Assembly (NCBI GenBank): GCA_014905825.1 | Contig: JACGCN010000017.1 | Span: 744,001 to 808,000 of the forward strand | Direction: 5' to 3' | DNA from: Lyophyllum atratum | Taxonomy: Eukaryota > Basidiomycota > Agaricomycetes > Agaricales > Lyophyllaceae | Length of the DNA: 64,000 bases | In this document: in pieces, positions 1-9,244 of the stretch | How positions within the stretch are numbered: position 1 is the first letter of the stretch | How the letters are laid out: each line of letters begins with the position of its first letter | The notes under the pieces: model-generated | Told to the model about the DNA's origin: nothing | The model's database searches: none | What the model saw: the letters and a program-made list of their open reading frames with translations, nothing else | Program-made: the position numbers and the translations under genes

Positions 1-1751
1 CGCTATGTCAAGCGCATAATCTTTGGGATCTCTGTCTTTCATGCGTTCGGACACCAGTGGCCGTGTCAGATTATCTATCACCCACGGAAACGCGAAGGCT
101 TTGGCCTCACGGATGGAGAAGGTTGCGAGCGCGTGTGGCACTCGATCAGTAAACTGATAGCGTACTTGCGCGTCTGTGGGGTGAGACTTGCGTTCATTTC
201 AATGTGGACCATTACTAACGTCTTGGCCCGCAGTATCACCAACGATTATATACCCTTGACCGACAGGTGAATCACATGCAAACGGAGAGTCTTGAAAGGT
301 TTGGCATGTGGCTGTTGCGTCGCAATCGTCATGTGATCAGGAAACGGGAGGTGGCGGAGGCAACTTTGCTTGAATGCGGCCATTCAGACGAGTTTCTTAG
401 AGCTCAATGGGCAGCACAAGTTCGTGCACAGACCAAACCTTTGCCTCGTATGTATTGTGTTCCTCCTTTGGCCCCAAAAATCCCATTTCTCACCGCAGTA
501 TTGTAGGTCAATCGAAAACAAAAGGCCAGCAAGCAGTTGAAGAGGCAATCCGTCTACGAAAAGCGAGAGACGTTCTTAAAGACCGAGTACGAGAGTTTGA
601 ACTCGTTATACTCGATGCCGATTCTGCGCCAGATGCATTTGCTGATGCCGAGATGGGCTTGAGCCGTGCTCAAGAGCTACTCTCGGATGCAAATGCCAGA
701 ATACGCACTAAGGAGGCTGCTCTTGGTGTCAGGGCACGTCAAGAACTGCAGACATTGGTGAACAGTCCTTTCGTTTCTGTGCGGATGAATGCACGCGCTT
801 TGAAGGTGCGACTTCGAGATAGGCTCCGGTTTCGCAAATTCGAATTGGATCGGTTGGAGCGATCTTTTCGGAAGCAAGTAAATGGTATGTTTGTCCTATT
901 CAATCACCACACTACTAATCATGTTCGATCAGACCAAAAAATCAATGCACACACAGCTTCGTCTGTCAATCGACGCGAGCCAACTATTCAACGCCTTGCA
1001 CAGGACTACAACCGACTCTGTGACACGATGGCACAGATGATCAAAGACAAGAAAGCACCTCGCGGAGCCCAATGTCCCCCTAAAATCGCCACCAAAGGTT
1101 TGTTCGCGCTCGACGTCGATGACAGCATTTGGCAAGATGTTGGTCTCGATGATGATGAAGATCCTGAGGTAGAGCCTCCCCTTTGGCTATCGAATGACAG
1201 TGTGCGTAGCGGTATCAAGGCCATGCTGGAGCGTGACCGTTGTCTGGAGGAACAGGCTCGCCTCCGACATGAGTGCCGCAGTTTGCGCGAATGGTTTTCA
1301 GAGGAATGGGCAATTGTTAATGTCCCTTGCGCATCGAGAGGTAAGTACCTCGACCATTTGAATACTATAATGCTAAAACATCTGCTTAGATGCCGAAGCT
1401 GTGGATTATGAACTCCAGCTGCGACGTATAGCATTATGTCGCCTATGTGCTTCGTGGCAAAAGCAAATACAGTCTCTGGACTTTGGAGATCTTTCAACCC
1501 TGCCAGAATGGGGACCGTCACCAGAGGAAATTGTCGCAGCTCGCGTATCACGACACATGGCATCAGTGAATGAGGTGGGGGAGGAAGGGGATCTTAATCG
1601 GCCAGATGGTATTGACGATGAGGACGGCCTGGATATCATAGAGGCAGATGAGACTGACCTCTTGCTTGTGGATGCCCTAGATGCAGTGGATTTGGCAGAT
1701 GCATTTCGGTCTATGTCTACTGAAGAGAGTCATGTATACTTCAATATTTGA
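1..1751 (+). CDS. KDZ transposase, 3' part (5' end outside window)
   Basis: C-terminal part of a KDZ (Kyakuja-Dileera-Zisupton) DNA transposase. The window opens inside an exon in frame 1. Exons read as 1-180, 234-447, 507-884, 933-1340 and 1390-1751, with 48-59 nt GT-AG introns. The first exon carries the family signature FGHQWPCQI..YHPRK followed by DGEGCER and ISKLIAYLRVCG. Later exons give a charged helical region (VEEAIRLRKARDVLKDRV) and the typical tail IWQDVGLDDD...PLWLS...GIKAMLERDRCLEEQ...LREWFSEEW, then an acidic C terminus. The stop is TGA at 1749-1751. The cysteine cluster and the first catalytic residue must lie upstream of the window, so the subtype (probably CxC1-like) is inferred. 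The visible part shows no frameshift or premature stop. A minisatellite follows directly. Confidence 0.88.
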
Positions 1752-1785
1752 CTTGTATAAAATTTGTTGACTATCTAGTTGGGGA

Positions 1786-2400
1786 AGGGGAGGTCCCATG
1801 TATGAGAGGGGAGGTCCCATACAGGTATAGGAAGCACCCATACGTGGAGGGGGACCACCCATATGTGTGGCGGGAGGTCCCATGTGTAGGCAGGGAGCAC
1901 CCATACATCTAGAGGGTGTCCCATTCATGTCTACGGGGTGCACCCATATGTGCGGTGGGAGGTCCCAAATGTGTGCAGGGAGCACCCGTATGTCTAGGGG
2001 GGGTCCCATTGATTTCTATGGGGAGCACCCACGTGTCCGGCGGGAGGTCCCAAATGTGTGCAGGGAGCACCCGTATGTCTAGGGGGGGTCCCATTCATGT
2101 CTAGGGGAGCACCCACGTGTCCGGTGGGACGTCCCACGTATGTGCAGGGAGCACCCGTATATCTAGGGGGGGTCCCATTCATGTCTAGGGGAGCACCCAC
2201 ATGTGCGGTGGGAGGTCCCACGTATGTGCAGGGAGCATCCGTATATCTAGCGGGGAGCACCCATATGTCCGGCGGGAGGTCCCATGTGTGTGCAGGGAGC
2301 ACTGATACATCTAGGGGGGTCCCATTCATGTCTATGGGGAGCACCCATATGTCTCGTATGTGGAAGGAGCACTCATGTTCATCAGGAGGGAGCTCCTACA
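1786..2400. repeat. 84-bp minisatellite
   Basis: Tandem array with a period of 84-85 bp; copies of GGGAGGTCCCA start near 1957, 2042, 2126 and 2210, and a shortened unit starts at 2274. Each unit consists of four ~21-bp subunits alternating GGTCCCA and AGCACCC cores. Because 84 and 21 are multiples of three, several frames stay open on both strands. The resulting Gly/Pro/Met/Cys-rich ORFs look like repeat artefacts and are not annotated as genes. Confidence 0.9.
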
Positions 2401-2953
2401 CATATAGTGGTAAGTACTCGCAGATGCACATGAGTTCAATAGTATCAGTAATTTCTATCTTGTCAACCATAGTAATATGATTTATCAACAGGTTGCTATC
2501 AGGTTTGTTGGTTGCTAGTTCAAGTTTGGAATAAGTAGCAGGTCGCTATTGCAATGAACAGATGTCAGTTTATAGATGAGACCAAGCTAAGTAGTACAAT
2601 GGTGTGCTTGAGAAAGGGGAATGCATAGAACCAGATTATAGAAGTGCTGAAACTTTAGAAAGGGTGGTCCCCTGAGTACTGGGGAGCTCCCTCAAGGTGT
2701 GACATGTACGATGTGACTAGGTGGGAGAGCCCCCAAAACTGGGTGGATCCAGTGCCTCATGGGAGCTCCCATACAGCAAAAATGTGGGTGGTCCCCATGG
2801 ATTTGGGAGCCCCCAGGCCGTAGGGAGGGAGAGCCCCCACATGATGGGATGGCACCATAGAATCTGCCCTAGTTAGGCCTAATTTTTTGGTGGGACAATC
2901 GAACCTAATGAGGTAGAGGTAGGTGGCTGCCTGAAGTGCCGAGCCGTGGAAAC
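2401..2953. other. gene-free stretch with decayed minisatellite-like units
   Basis: No coding sequence recognised. From about 2660 to 2850 there are diverged copies of GTGGTCCCC / GGGAGCTCCC / GAGAGCCCCC motifs spaced 25-45 bp apart. They resemble a degraded or related version of the 84-bp array. Confidence 0.6.
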
Positions 2954-3007
2954 TATGACGTGTCTAAGTTGCGCAAAAGCGGTTTTGCGCAACTTAGACA
3001 CGTCATA
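2954..3007. repeat. perfect palindrome, 25-bp arms
   Basis: Arms 2954-2978 and 2983-3007 are exact reverse complements around the 4-nt loop GCGG. The arm begins TATGACGTGTCTAAG. Directly downstream, AATTCCCACCCCCG occurs twice in tandem. It would form a very stable hairpin. The origin (foldback element, transposon end) is not known. Confidence 0.9.
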
Positions 3008-3152
3008 ATTCCCACCCCCGTAATTCCCACCCCCGGAACAATGAGCTGATGCATTTGATAACACGTGAGTCGTGTTTAAGCAGAATGTTTACACGAGTCC
3101 AATGAGAAAATTGTATTCTTTGTTTGATGTGTTTGTATGATGTCATTGAAAG

Positions 3153-3204
3153 TGAGTGCTTTTTTCTGCGGCGCATCGTGACGCGCCGCAGAAAAAAGCA
3201 CTCA
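3153..3204. repeat. perfect palindrome, 22-bp arms
   Basis: Arms 3153-3174 and 3183-3204 are exact reverse complements around an 8-nt loop. The arm begins TGAGTGCTTTTTTCTGCGGC. It lies 145 bp from the other palindrome but has an unrelated sequence. Confidence 0.9.
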
Positions 3205-3703
3205 GACGCACTTTAATGGGGCCCGGACCGTGCAGGCAAACTGTGCCAAGCAACCACCCGTGGGCAAAATCCCCGCGACATCTTATCTCCTCCTCATCCA
3301 AGCCCACCTCCACCAATATTGTTTTCTACCTCCTCAAGAATTGGCTTATACTTCACACAGAGGCATGTGAACCTGTATCAGGTAAGTAAATTGGGTCGTG
3401 AGGGGCCGTGGGACGCGCCAAAGGAGACTTGAGCCCGGGACCCCATTGGCGTTGACCGCGGCTCCCCATTCACCTTCGCACTTGTCATTCTAAAAATATA
3501 GTCAGATTACAATGTGTGGTTGCCAAGTTGATTAATCAAAGAGGAGTGTGCTCAATCCTGCTCAATCAGACCAAATCCGACCTATTTGCATATTTGGTGA
3601 TCTGAGATTGGTTACGACTTCGGTTCGTCTTTTTCACTGCTAAGCAACAAGGTCTTGTCCCAACTAACATTGGTACCATATGTAGATTACGCTAATGCAG
3701 GAG
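3205..3703. other. gene-free stretch
   Basis: No recognisable gene, repeat or RNA. The open frames are short and have no family signature. Confidence 0.5.
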
Positions 3704-4359
3704 CTACGCCCATGCTGACTCATATGGAGAGGTCTCAACAGTCACCTCAGCACCCCAGCCACCCTTCGCCTCCCAGCCAAGCTTCTCTTCAGATCCTGGC
3801 ACAACATCCTCTGCATTCCATATGTCCCAACCCCAACCCGCTCCACCCCAACCAGTGTCGGTTCCGGCGGTTTTGGCTTCTTCACCCCATGTGGACTCCA
3901 AACCCCAACCCATCTCCTTCACATGTGTTACCCGGGCATACGCGTAATCAAGACACGGCCGACAGTACATTCTCCTGATGCCAAATTCGTCCTGGTGAGG
4001 GACCAGAAATTTACCCGGCTGATTGTTGGCATGAAGTCCTTCTAGCGGGAAATCAATCTGGATATTCCGAGCAGCCACATGACGCCTTTCAAATTGCAAG
4101 ACGCGAGTGGACCGGGAGCCGAAGATGTTGTCACCAAGCCTACCACCACAGAACGTGCACAGCGTGGGCCATGGACATTCTACATGATATGTCAGATTAC
4201 TTCTTTCCAGTGAGTTAATTTTTTGATACCTGACAACGACGGCTCGTGGTTTTCGCCATCAGGCCCGGGTGGCAGGTCGGGGGATGACCGTTCTGGGACG
4301 CGCTTTTCCTCAGCGTTAGACAGCAGATTGGGTTCCTGCTTCGGTTTGGGGGACGCCAT
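3704..4359 (-). CDS. hypothetical two-exon protein, putative zinc-binding, Trp/Gly-rich tail
   Basis: I do not recognise this family. ATG at 4359; exons 4230-4359 and 3704-4179, joined by a 50-nt GT-AG intron (GTATCA...TAG) that keeps the frame, giving 201 residues. After a charged N terminus come CPWPTLCTFCGG and, about 70 residues later, YCRPC. These are possible ligands for one zinc ion. The C-terminal third repeats GWG and W-E-rich motifs (GWGGAGWGWD, LGWEAKGGWG). It is divergent from the KDZ transposase that starts about 500 bp away at 4856, so it could be cargo of that element or a resident gene. The left end of that element was not found, so this stays open. An in-frame upstream ATG at 4425 is an alternative start. 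Confidence 0.5.
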
Positions 4360-4855
4360 GTTGGTGGAGAGTTGGCTTAAGTCGGAGGCCACCAATTTTA
4401 TTGCATGTGGTTTTGCGAAGATCAAAAGGTAAATTACTAGTGATTTCCATTTGGCTAGATCTGACCAGGAACACAGACGGCTATCAGCAGTATCAGAATT
4501 GACGAGTGGTAGTGCCCATCCGCGTCATATGCGGTCAGGAACCGATTCGGGTCGTCGGGGCGGCTCACATGGTGAGACTTGGGCGCATGCGAATGAAACA
4601 TCACCCGCCTCAGATCCCCAGCTGCTGCGGGTGTACATTTCACCTGGTGAATCCCTGCGCGCAACTGACCGATTCGTCCGGAGAGCATGAGGTATTTGCT
4701 CTACTTTCCAGCGGAGGAAAGGCATCCTCTAATTTGTCATCGTTGTGGATTTGTATAGATCTCGATTACCTCCACAGATTTCAAATGTGATACATTCTCC
4801 GTGTGCGCTTATTCTGTCCCGGTCACATTCTAATCTATCAATCACTCCCGCCGCC
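4360..4855. other. intergenic stretch between divergent genes
   Basis: No gene supported. It would hold the promoter of the KDZ transposase starting at 4856, whose ATG sits in a strong CCGCCATGG context. Confidence 0.45.
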
Positions 4856-5136
4856 ATGGGTCTCAAACGAACCTCAAGGAAGTCCCAAAGAAGTGGCGAT
4901 ACTAGTTTTCAGTTTGAGGTCTTTCCCAATGACTCCAGTGAGGACGACAATCCTAGACCTCACAAGACAACCTTCCACCACGAGACTGTCTCCATCGTCT
5001 CAAAGACCGGCACAACAACAACAACATCCGCTATTTCTCGGCCCTCTGAGACGCAGGAGAAGGTTGGACAGCAGGATCGACTACCACTTGGGGTCAATTC
5101 GGACCACGATGACGACGATGACGACAAGACTCAAGT
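4856..5136 (+). pseudogene. KDZ transposase (CxC2 type), 5' fragment, split by Ty3/gypsy insertion
   Basis: First coding part of a KDZ transposase. ATG at 4856 in the context CCGCCATGG. The frame encodes a basic, Ser/Thr-rich and then acidic N terminus (MGLKRTSRKS...; DDDDDDKTQ) and runs straight into the LTR at 5137. The last five bases, CAAGT (5132-5136), are the target duplication, repeated at 17894-17898. With one copy of CAAGT removed the frame continues without a stop at 17899. The gene was therefore intact when the retroelement landed. The 281 nt here plus the downstream exons sum to 1,070 codons. Confidence 0.85.
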
Positions 5137-5600
5137 TGTGATACAGCTGGTCCGGATGGGCTTCTCGCGTGAGGAAGACTCGAGCTATTCGCTCCTCAAT
5201 GCGCCTTACCTCGAGTGAGGTCGGCGCGGAGAGAGGGCGTAATAGCGAGGGGGTGGGACGGCGGCTCGAAGGAGCGCCTGTCCGAGATAGAACGGCCTTG
5301 TAACCCTAGGTAGGGGTGTTGTCATCCGACACCGGAGCTCTGTGAGCCTGAGCGAGGCGTGCTGTCACCCTGCACAGGGCCCGGTGGCCTCCGGGGTCGA
5401 GCCATCGCGTGTCTTGCTGTAGCGAGCGAGAACGCGAAGTGGAGATGATGATAATATTAATGAAGTCCCTAAAGGACGTGCTAGCGAGGTTACACAAGAG
5501 ACAAGTAAATATGTACAAACAAAAGGGCTCTCGGCCCGGTCGTGCACGCGTTAGAGTAATCCCACGGGTCTGCTATCTAGGGTAGCACACCGTCGTCACA
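5137..5600 (-). repeat. 3' LTR (464 bp)
   Basis: Identical to 17430-17893. It begins TGTGATAC on the plus strand and ends CGTCGTCACA. Flanked on the left by the CAAGT duplication. The stop codon of the third ORF (TGA, 5598-5596) lies inside the LTR's terminal TGTGA. Confidence 0.96.
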
Positions 5601-8600
5601 GTGCCCCCCCGCGTGGAAGACTGGAGCCGGGTGACCCCTGCTCATCCCTGTCCTCCGAAGCGCCTCGTCCGTAATGTTCGTCATAGGTGCCGTCTTCAAT
5701 CGCGCGACGAATGAGTGCCTTCGTATGCTTGCGGCCCGCCCGATGTGGCTTCTTTGAGCGTTGTGACTGCCCTGAGGTCGCGCCCCCCGTCATCGTAACC
5801 GACCCGCTTGCAGGCGCGGAGTAACCTTGCGAGAGGCGATGCGCCAGACCGACACCCATCCTGGCAGCCAAGGAAGGCTGCGATGTGCTCGCGGTTTGGA
5901 AGCGCGCGGCCAATGGCACTGTGCTGGACAGGCGATCGCGCAAAGGCCTCTGGGGAGAAGGATCCGTTAAGCGCGACATCAAAGGGCGTGGGGGAGGAGT
6001 AGGCACTGCAGGAGGGACCAATGGTACGCGAGTAGAGGAGCCCGAAGCTACTGCATCCGATGAGATCGCGGGAGAGGCTACTGGCAACGCAGACGTTCCT
6101 TCCGAGGTCGACCGGGATATGCCCCCCGGCGGGAATTGCGCCATCGTCACGACCGTGCGGGCGACCAACTCAGCGAGGTATACACCAAACTCCGGCGTTC
6201 CAGGCACTGGAACTGAGGGCGCCGCCATGGCAGAAGACGGGACTGAGGAGGCGTTCGAACGACGAGAGCGGATGGTCTCGCGTGTCGACGTTTCCGGCGA
6301 GGGGGAGCGTTGGTAGGAGCGGGACCGGAGGTACGGCGATCGACGACGTGAGGAAGATGGCGACCAATGGCGACCCGGGCTAAGCTGGCGCCTGTGACCC
6401 GTATAAGGGGACGGCGACCTGCGAGAACGGAGAGGAGATTGAGACCGCTTGCGGGAATCAGTTCCGCGTCTTACAGCTCGAGGAAAGTCGGAGCTGGTAC
6501 GTTCTTTCCCTTTTCTCGAGCGCCTTGCCCCGTACGAAGGTGACAAACGCGATCTGCTGCGCGATCGTAAAGTTCTAGGTCGCAAGTACCCTCCGTCGGA
6601 AGGGAACCGTCCGCTCTGGGGCCCCCGAGAACGCCCGCGAGAAACGGCCTCAGGGAGGTTTCGCAGGGGAGGGGGTGACCATTGATCTGTTTGCATGGGA
6701 CTGCGAGGCGACGCAGGGGAGACGGGATCTGGTTGGACAGGGGCGGCCCACAAATGTACTGCCGCTGCAAAGGCTCGCTCAAAGTCAACTCTCGTGGCCC
6801 ACTGCAGAGTAGCTAAAGGGCCTCCGGAAGTAGGTCCCACATAGGCTAAACGTAGGGCTTGCGCGCTGTCCTCTGAGGATGCTGAGATCCAGACCGTATG
6901 GCAGAAGTCGGTACTCGCTGTCGCCCGATCAATCGTCAGGGCGATGCTCAGGAGGTGAATATCCGGCCGATCCACCGCTAGGCTCAAGAGACCATCCTTT
7001 ATCACTTCCCAAGTCGTCGACATCGGAAAGGCGGTGGAGCGCAGATAGGACGAAGCCGCAAGGACTGGAGTAGTCGGAGTGGTGCGGACAGGGGAAGCCC
7101 TTGGCGACGAACCAAAAGACAAAGCGAAATCTTCCATTTCCGCGTCGCCGCCTCCTTGAGCGTTTTGTCCACTCAATGGCGTATCGACGGGCACTCCTTC
7201 GCTCGAGGAGGGGACCAAAGTAATGACATCTAGGCTAGGACGGGGAGGTAGATCGGACGCGAGCGGTTCTGGGATCCGTACAGGGAGGTCGGACATCGCC
7301 GGGTACGCACTGTGATAAAGCCATCGGGATCCGACGACCTCACCTGCTAGCCCTTGGTAACGCGATCTAGGAGCTGGACGACCGTATTTACCTTCCCCGA
7401 CTGTGCCGGACGGAGTGGGAGGCATGGTATCGTAATGAATCCTCCGTTGATTATGGCGGTCGTACGCGCTGTAGTCATACCCCTCTACTTCCGGGTTCTT
7501 CCTTCCAACCTCCGTGCAAACTTCCCAATCGTCTGTGATCCATCGACTCCACGAGCCGTTAGGTCTGTTGTTAAACAGCGCCGGCGGCTTAACCCACGGT
7601 TCCCGATCAGAATAAAGCTGGACACGCTCCAGAGGAGCGGCCTCGCAGTCAGGACTGATCTGGGGTCCCGAGGGTTCTTCGAGGGGCAATTCGAGGAGTG
7701 GGGAATTTCCACGGATCGGCGAGGGAGGCGGCGGTGAATCCGAGTACCCCACTAGCGGTCCCCTCCATCGTTGATTCGGAGGGAAGGAGGCGCGGTGGAA
7801 CTCGGGTGTAGCCTGCGGAAGAAGTTGAGGGAAAAGAGGAGGGTGGTAAGAGGCCCGCGAACTAAGGTTCCTTAAGGCGACGTGGTCGTAGGGGTGACGC
7901 TCCTTCGACAATGCTTCAGCGTCGGTTCCTTCCCACCACTGACGGTGAGGGCGGGGGGGGTCGGGGTAAGGGTCGAAGTAGATCTCATCCTCATCTAAGA
8001 GATGGGCCACGAAGCATGGGATAGCTTGGCTGAGCAGCCATAGCGACTGGGTTGTCCATCTGCCATTTATCCATGCCCCAAAGTAGTCGTCGGACGCTGG
8101 AGGAACTCCCGTGCTTCGTACTCGAGCTATGGAGGCGTTCCACTCTTCCGTCGACAGCCTGTGTGTGAATTCGAGCCAAGCGGCTTTCTCCTTGAGGCCT
8201 CGCAATACCGAAGCGCCCTGGTCTACTGCGTCAGCCCAGGTCTTCGCTTGCACCAGGGATTCTACGTCAGACGGCTTGGGGTCGCGAGGGCGTAGGTCCC
8301 AGAACCTGATGTAGGCATTGCGTACTTCGTCACTGCGGGAGGCTATCTGCCGATCGAGGTCCGCCACACGAGCCCGTAGGCGGTCTAAATATTCCGGCCT
8401 GAAACAGCCCGTGTCCTGGTCTAGCGATATCCATTGTTTTGTCAGGAATTCGTACTCCGGCATCTCTTCGCGACGTTCGTAGCCTATCTTGGGACGTAAG
8501 CAGAGCGCCCTCCAGATACGTTCGCTCGCCATTTGGGGTGCTACCGTCCAATCAAAACGCCCTAACGACCCGTCGAATCGTCGTTGCCGGATGTTAGTAG

Positions 8601-8820
8601 ACGGGATAGTAGAGTGACCGGGAGGAGCGACGCCCGGGAGGAAAGCGATGATGGTAGAGTTAGGAGACCACGCGAGGTATTGTTCCTTAAGAGTCCAGCC
8701 GTTGTATTGGGAGAAAGGGGGGATATCGAACTGTAACGAGTCGTCCACGTTAGGCGCCGCGTAGAAATCCGCGAGGCTAGATAGTCGGGGAGTGGGGAAA
8801 CGGCGAGAGTCCATGTCCAA
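5596..8820 (-). CDS. third ORF of the gypsy element, RS-rich protein in env position
   Basis: Uninterrupted 1,074-codon ORF between pol and the 3' LTR, same strand as gag-pol. No known function recognised. The N-terminal ~300 residues look folded (for example WTLKEQYLAWSPNS, ADAVDQGASVLRGLKEKAAW, FGAWINGRWTTQSLWLLSQ and IPCFVAHLLDEDE) and contain a heptad-like stretch near DRLRARVADLDRQI. Residues ~330-600 are Pro-rich. Residues ~720-880 form an arginine/serine domain (RSRSRSRLSPS, RRSPSPYTG, SYQRSPSP) like those of splicing factors. The C terminus is Ser/Pro-rich and basic. There is no signal peptide or membrane segment, so an envelope protein is unlikely. A nuclear or RNA-binding role is inference from composition only. 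ATG at 8820; a five-copy repeat lies upstream. The stop uses LTR bases. Confidence 0.85.
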   Translation of the reverse strand: MDMDSRRFPTPRLSSLADFYAAPNVDDSLQFDIPPFSQYNGWTLKEQYLAWSPNSTIIAFLPGVAPPGHSTIPSTNIRQRRFDGSLGRFDWTVAPQMASERIWRALCLRPKIGYERREEMPEYEFLTKQWISLDQDTGCFRPEYLDRLRARVADLDRQIASRSDEVRNAYIRFWDLRPRDPKPSDVESLVQAKTWADAVDQGASVLRGLKEKAAWLEFTHRLSTEEWNASIARVRSTGVPPASDDYFGAWINGRWTTQSLWLLSQAIPCFVAHLLDEDEIYFDPYPDPPRPHRQWWEGTDAEALSKERHPYDHVALRNLSSRASYHPPLFPQLLPQATPEFHRASFPPNQRWRGPLVGYSDSPPPPSPIRGNSPLLELPLEEPSGPQISPDCEAAPLERVQLYSDREPWVKPPALFNNRPNGSWSRWITDDWEVCTEVGRKNPEVEGYDYSAYDRHNQRRIHYDTMPPTPSGTVGEGKYGRPAPRSRYQGLAGEVVGSRWLYHSAYPAMSDLPVRIPEPLASDLPPRPSLDVITLVPSSSEGVPVDTPLSGQNAQGGGDAEMEDFALSFGSSPRASPVRTTPTTPVLAASSYLRSTAFPMSTTWEVIKDGLLSLAVDRPDIHLLSIALTIDRATASTDFCHTVWISASSEDSAQALRLAYVGPTSGGPLATLQWATRVDFERAFAAAVHLWAAPVQPDPVSPASPRSPMQTDQWSPPPLRNLPEAVSRGRSRGPQSGRFPSDGGYLRPRTLRSRSRSRLSPSYGARRSRKGKERTSSDFPRAVRRGTDSRKRSQSPLRSRRSPSPYTGHRRQLSPGRHWSPSSSRRRSPYLRSRSYQRSPSPETSTRETIRSRRSNASSVPSSAMAAPSVPVPGTPEFGVYLAELVARTVVTMAQFPPGGISRSTSEGTSALPVASPAISSDAVASGSSTRVPLVPPAVPTPPPRPLMSRLTDPSPQRPLRDRLSSTVPLAARFQTASTSQPSLAARMGVGLAHRLSQGYSAPASGSVTMTGGATSGQSQRSKKPHRAGRKHTKALIRRAIEDGTYDEHYGRGASEDRDEQGSPGSSLPRGGAL
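5601..5612 (-). promoter_or_regulatory. polypurine tract
   Basis: On the minus strand the bases directly before the 3' LTR are GCGGGGGGGCAC. This purine run at the LTR edge is where plus-strand DNA synthesis would start. It is also coding sequence for the last residues of the third ORF. Confidence 0.6.
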
Positions 8821-8876
8821 AGCGAATTATAGTGAAAGGTTTGAGAATTTTGATTAAAATGGTGTAGCCGAACGCG

Positions 8877-9153
8877 CCCCGGCAGGTAACGAAGTTACAG
8901 CCTTGAACGAGCTGGTATAAGGAGATAGCTATCTAAGGTAGGGGGTATCAGGCTCCGGCAAATACTCAGGGTACAGCCTTGAGCTAGGACATATGAAAAA
9001 AAAGAAACCCACCCCGGCTAATATTCGAGATACAGCCTTGGGCGAGTGCGAAAGTAGTAGAACAGTGACTGCCCCGGCAAGTATACGAGATACAGCCTTG
9101 AGCGCGTAGAACGGTGACTGCCCCGGCAAGTATACGAGATACAGCCTTGAGCG
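8877..9153 (-). repeat. five spaced copies of a ~33-bp repeat between pol and the third ORF
   Basis: Imperfect copies at about 8877-8910, 8953-8985, 9012-9044, 9072-9104 and 9121-9153. The plus-strand core is CCCCGGCAAGTATACGAG followed by ATACAGCCTTGAGCG. Spacing is 76, 59, 60 and 49 bp. The array fills the spacer between the pol stop (9245) and the ATG at 8820. Its position suggests a promoter, RNA-structural or transport element for the downstream ORF; this is inferred from position only. Confidence 0.85.
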
Positions 9154-9244
9154 GTCGAGAAGATATAGAGTAGGAATGAAGAAGTTAAGATTGAAGCTCA
9201 GCCAGTAACAACTGGCCATAAGCACGGAATTATCCGGGTATTTA

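Noticed and set aside
1677..2480. Several ORFs of 60-140 codons on both strands
   Set aside because: They arise from the in-phase 84-bp minisatellite.
5306..5547. 70- and 60-codon ORFs repeated identically at 17599-17840
   Set aside because: They lie in the LTRs, have no motifs, and recur only because the LTRs are identical.
5596..8820. Envelope protein
   Set aside because: Position fits, but there is no signal peptide, transmembrane segment or cysteine-rich ectodomain.
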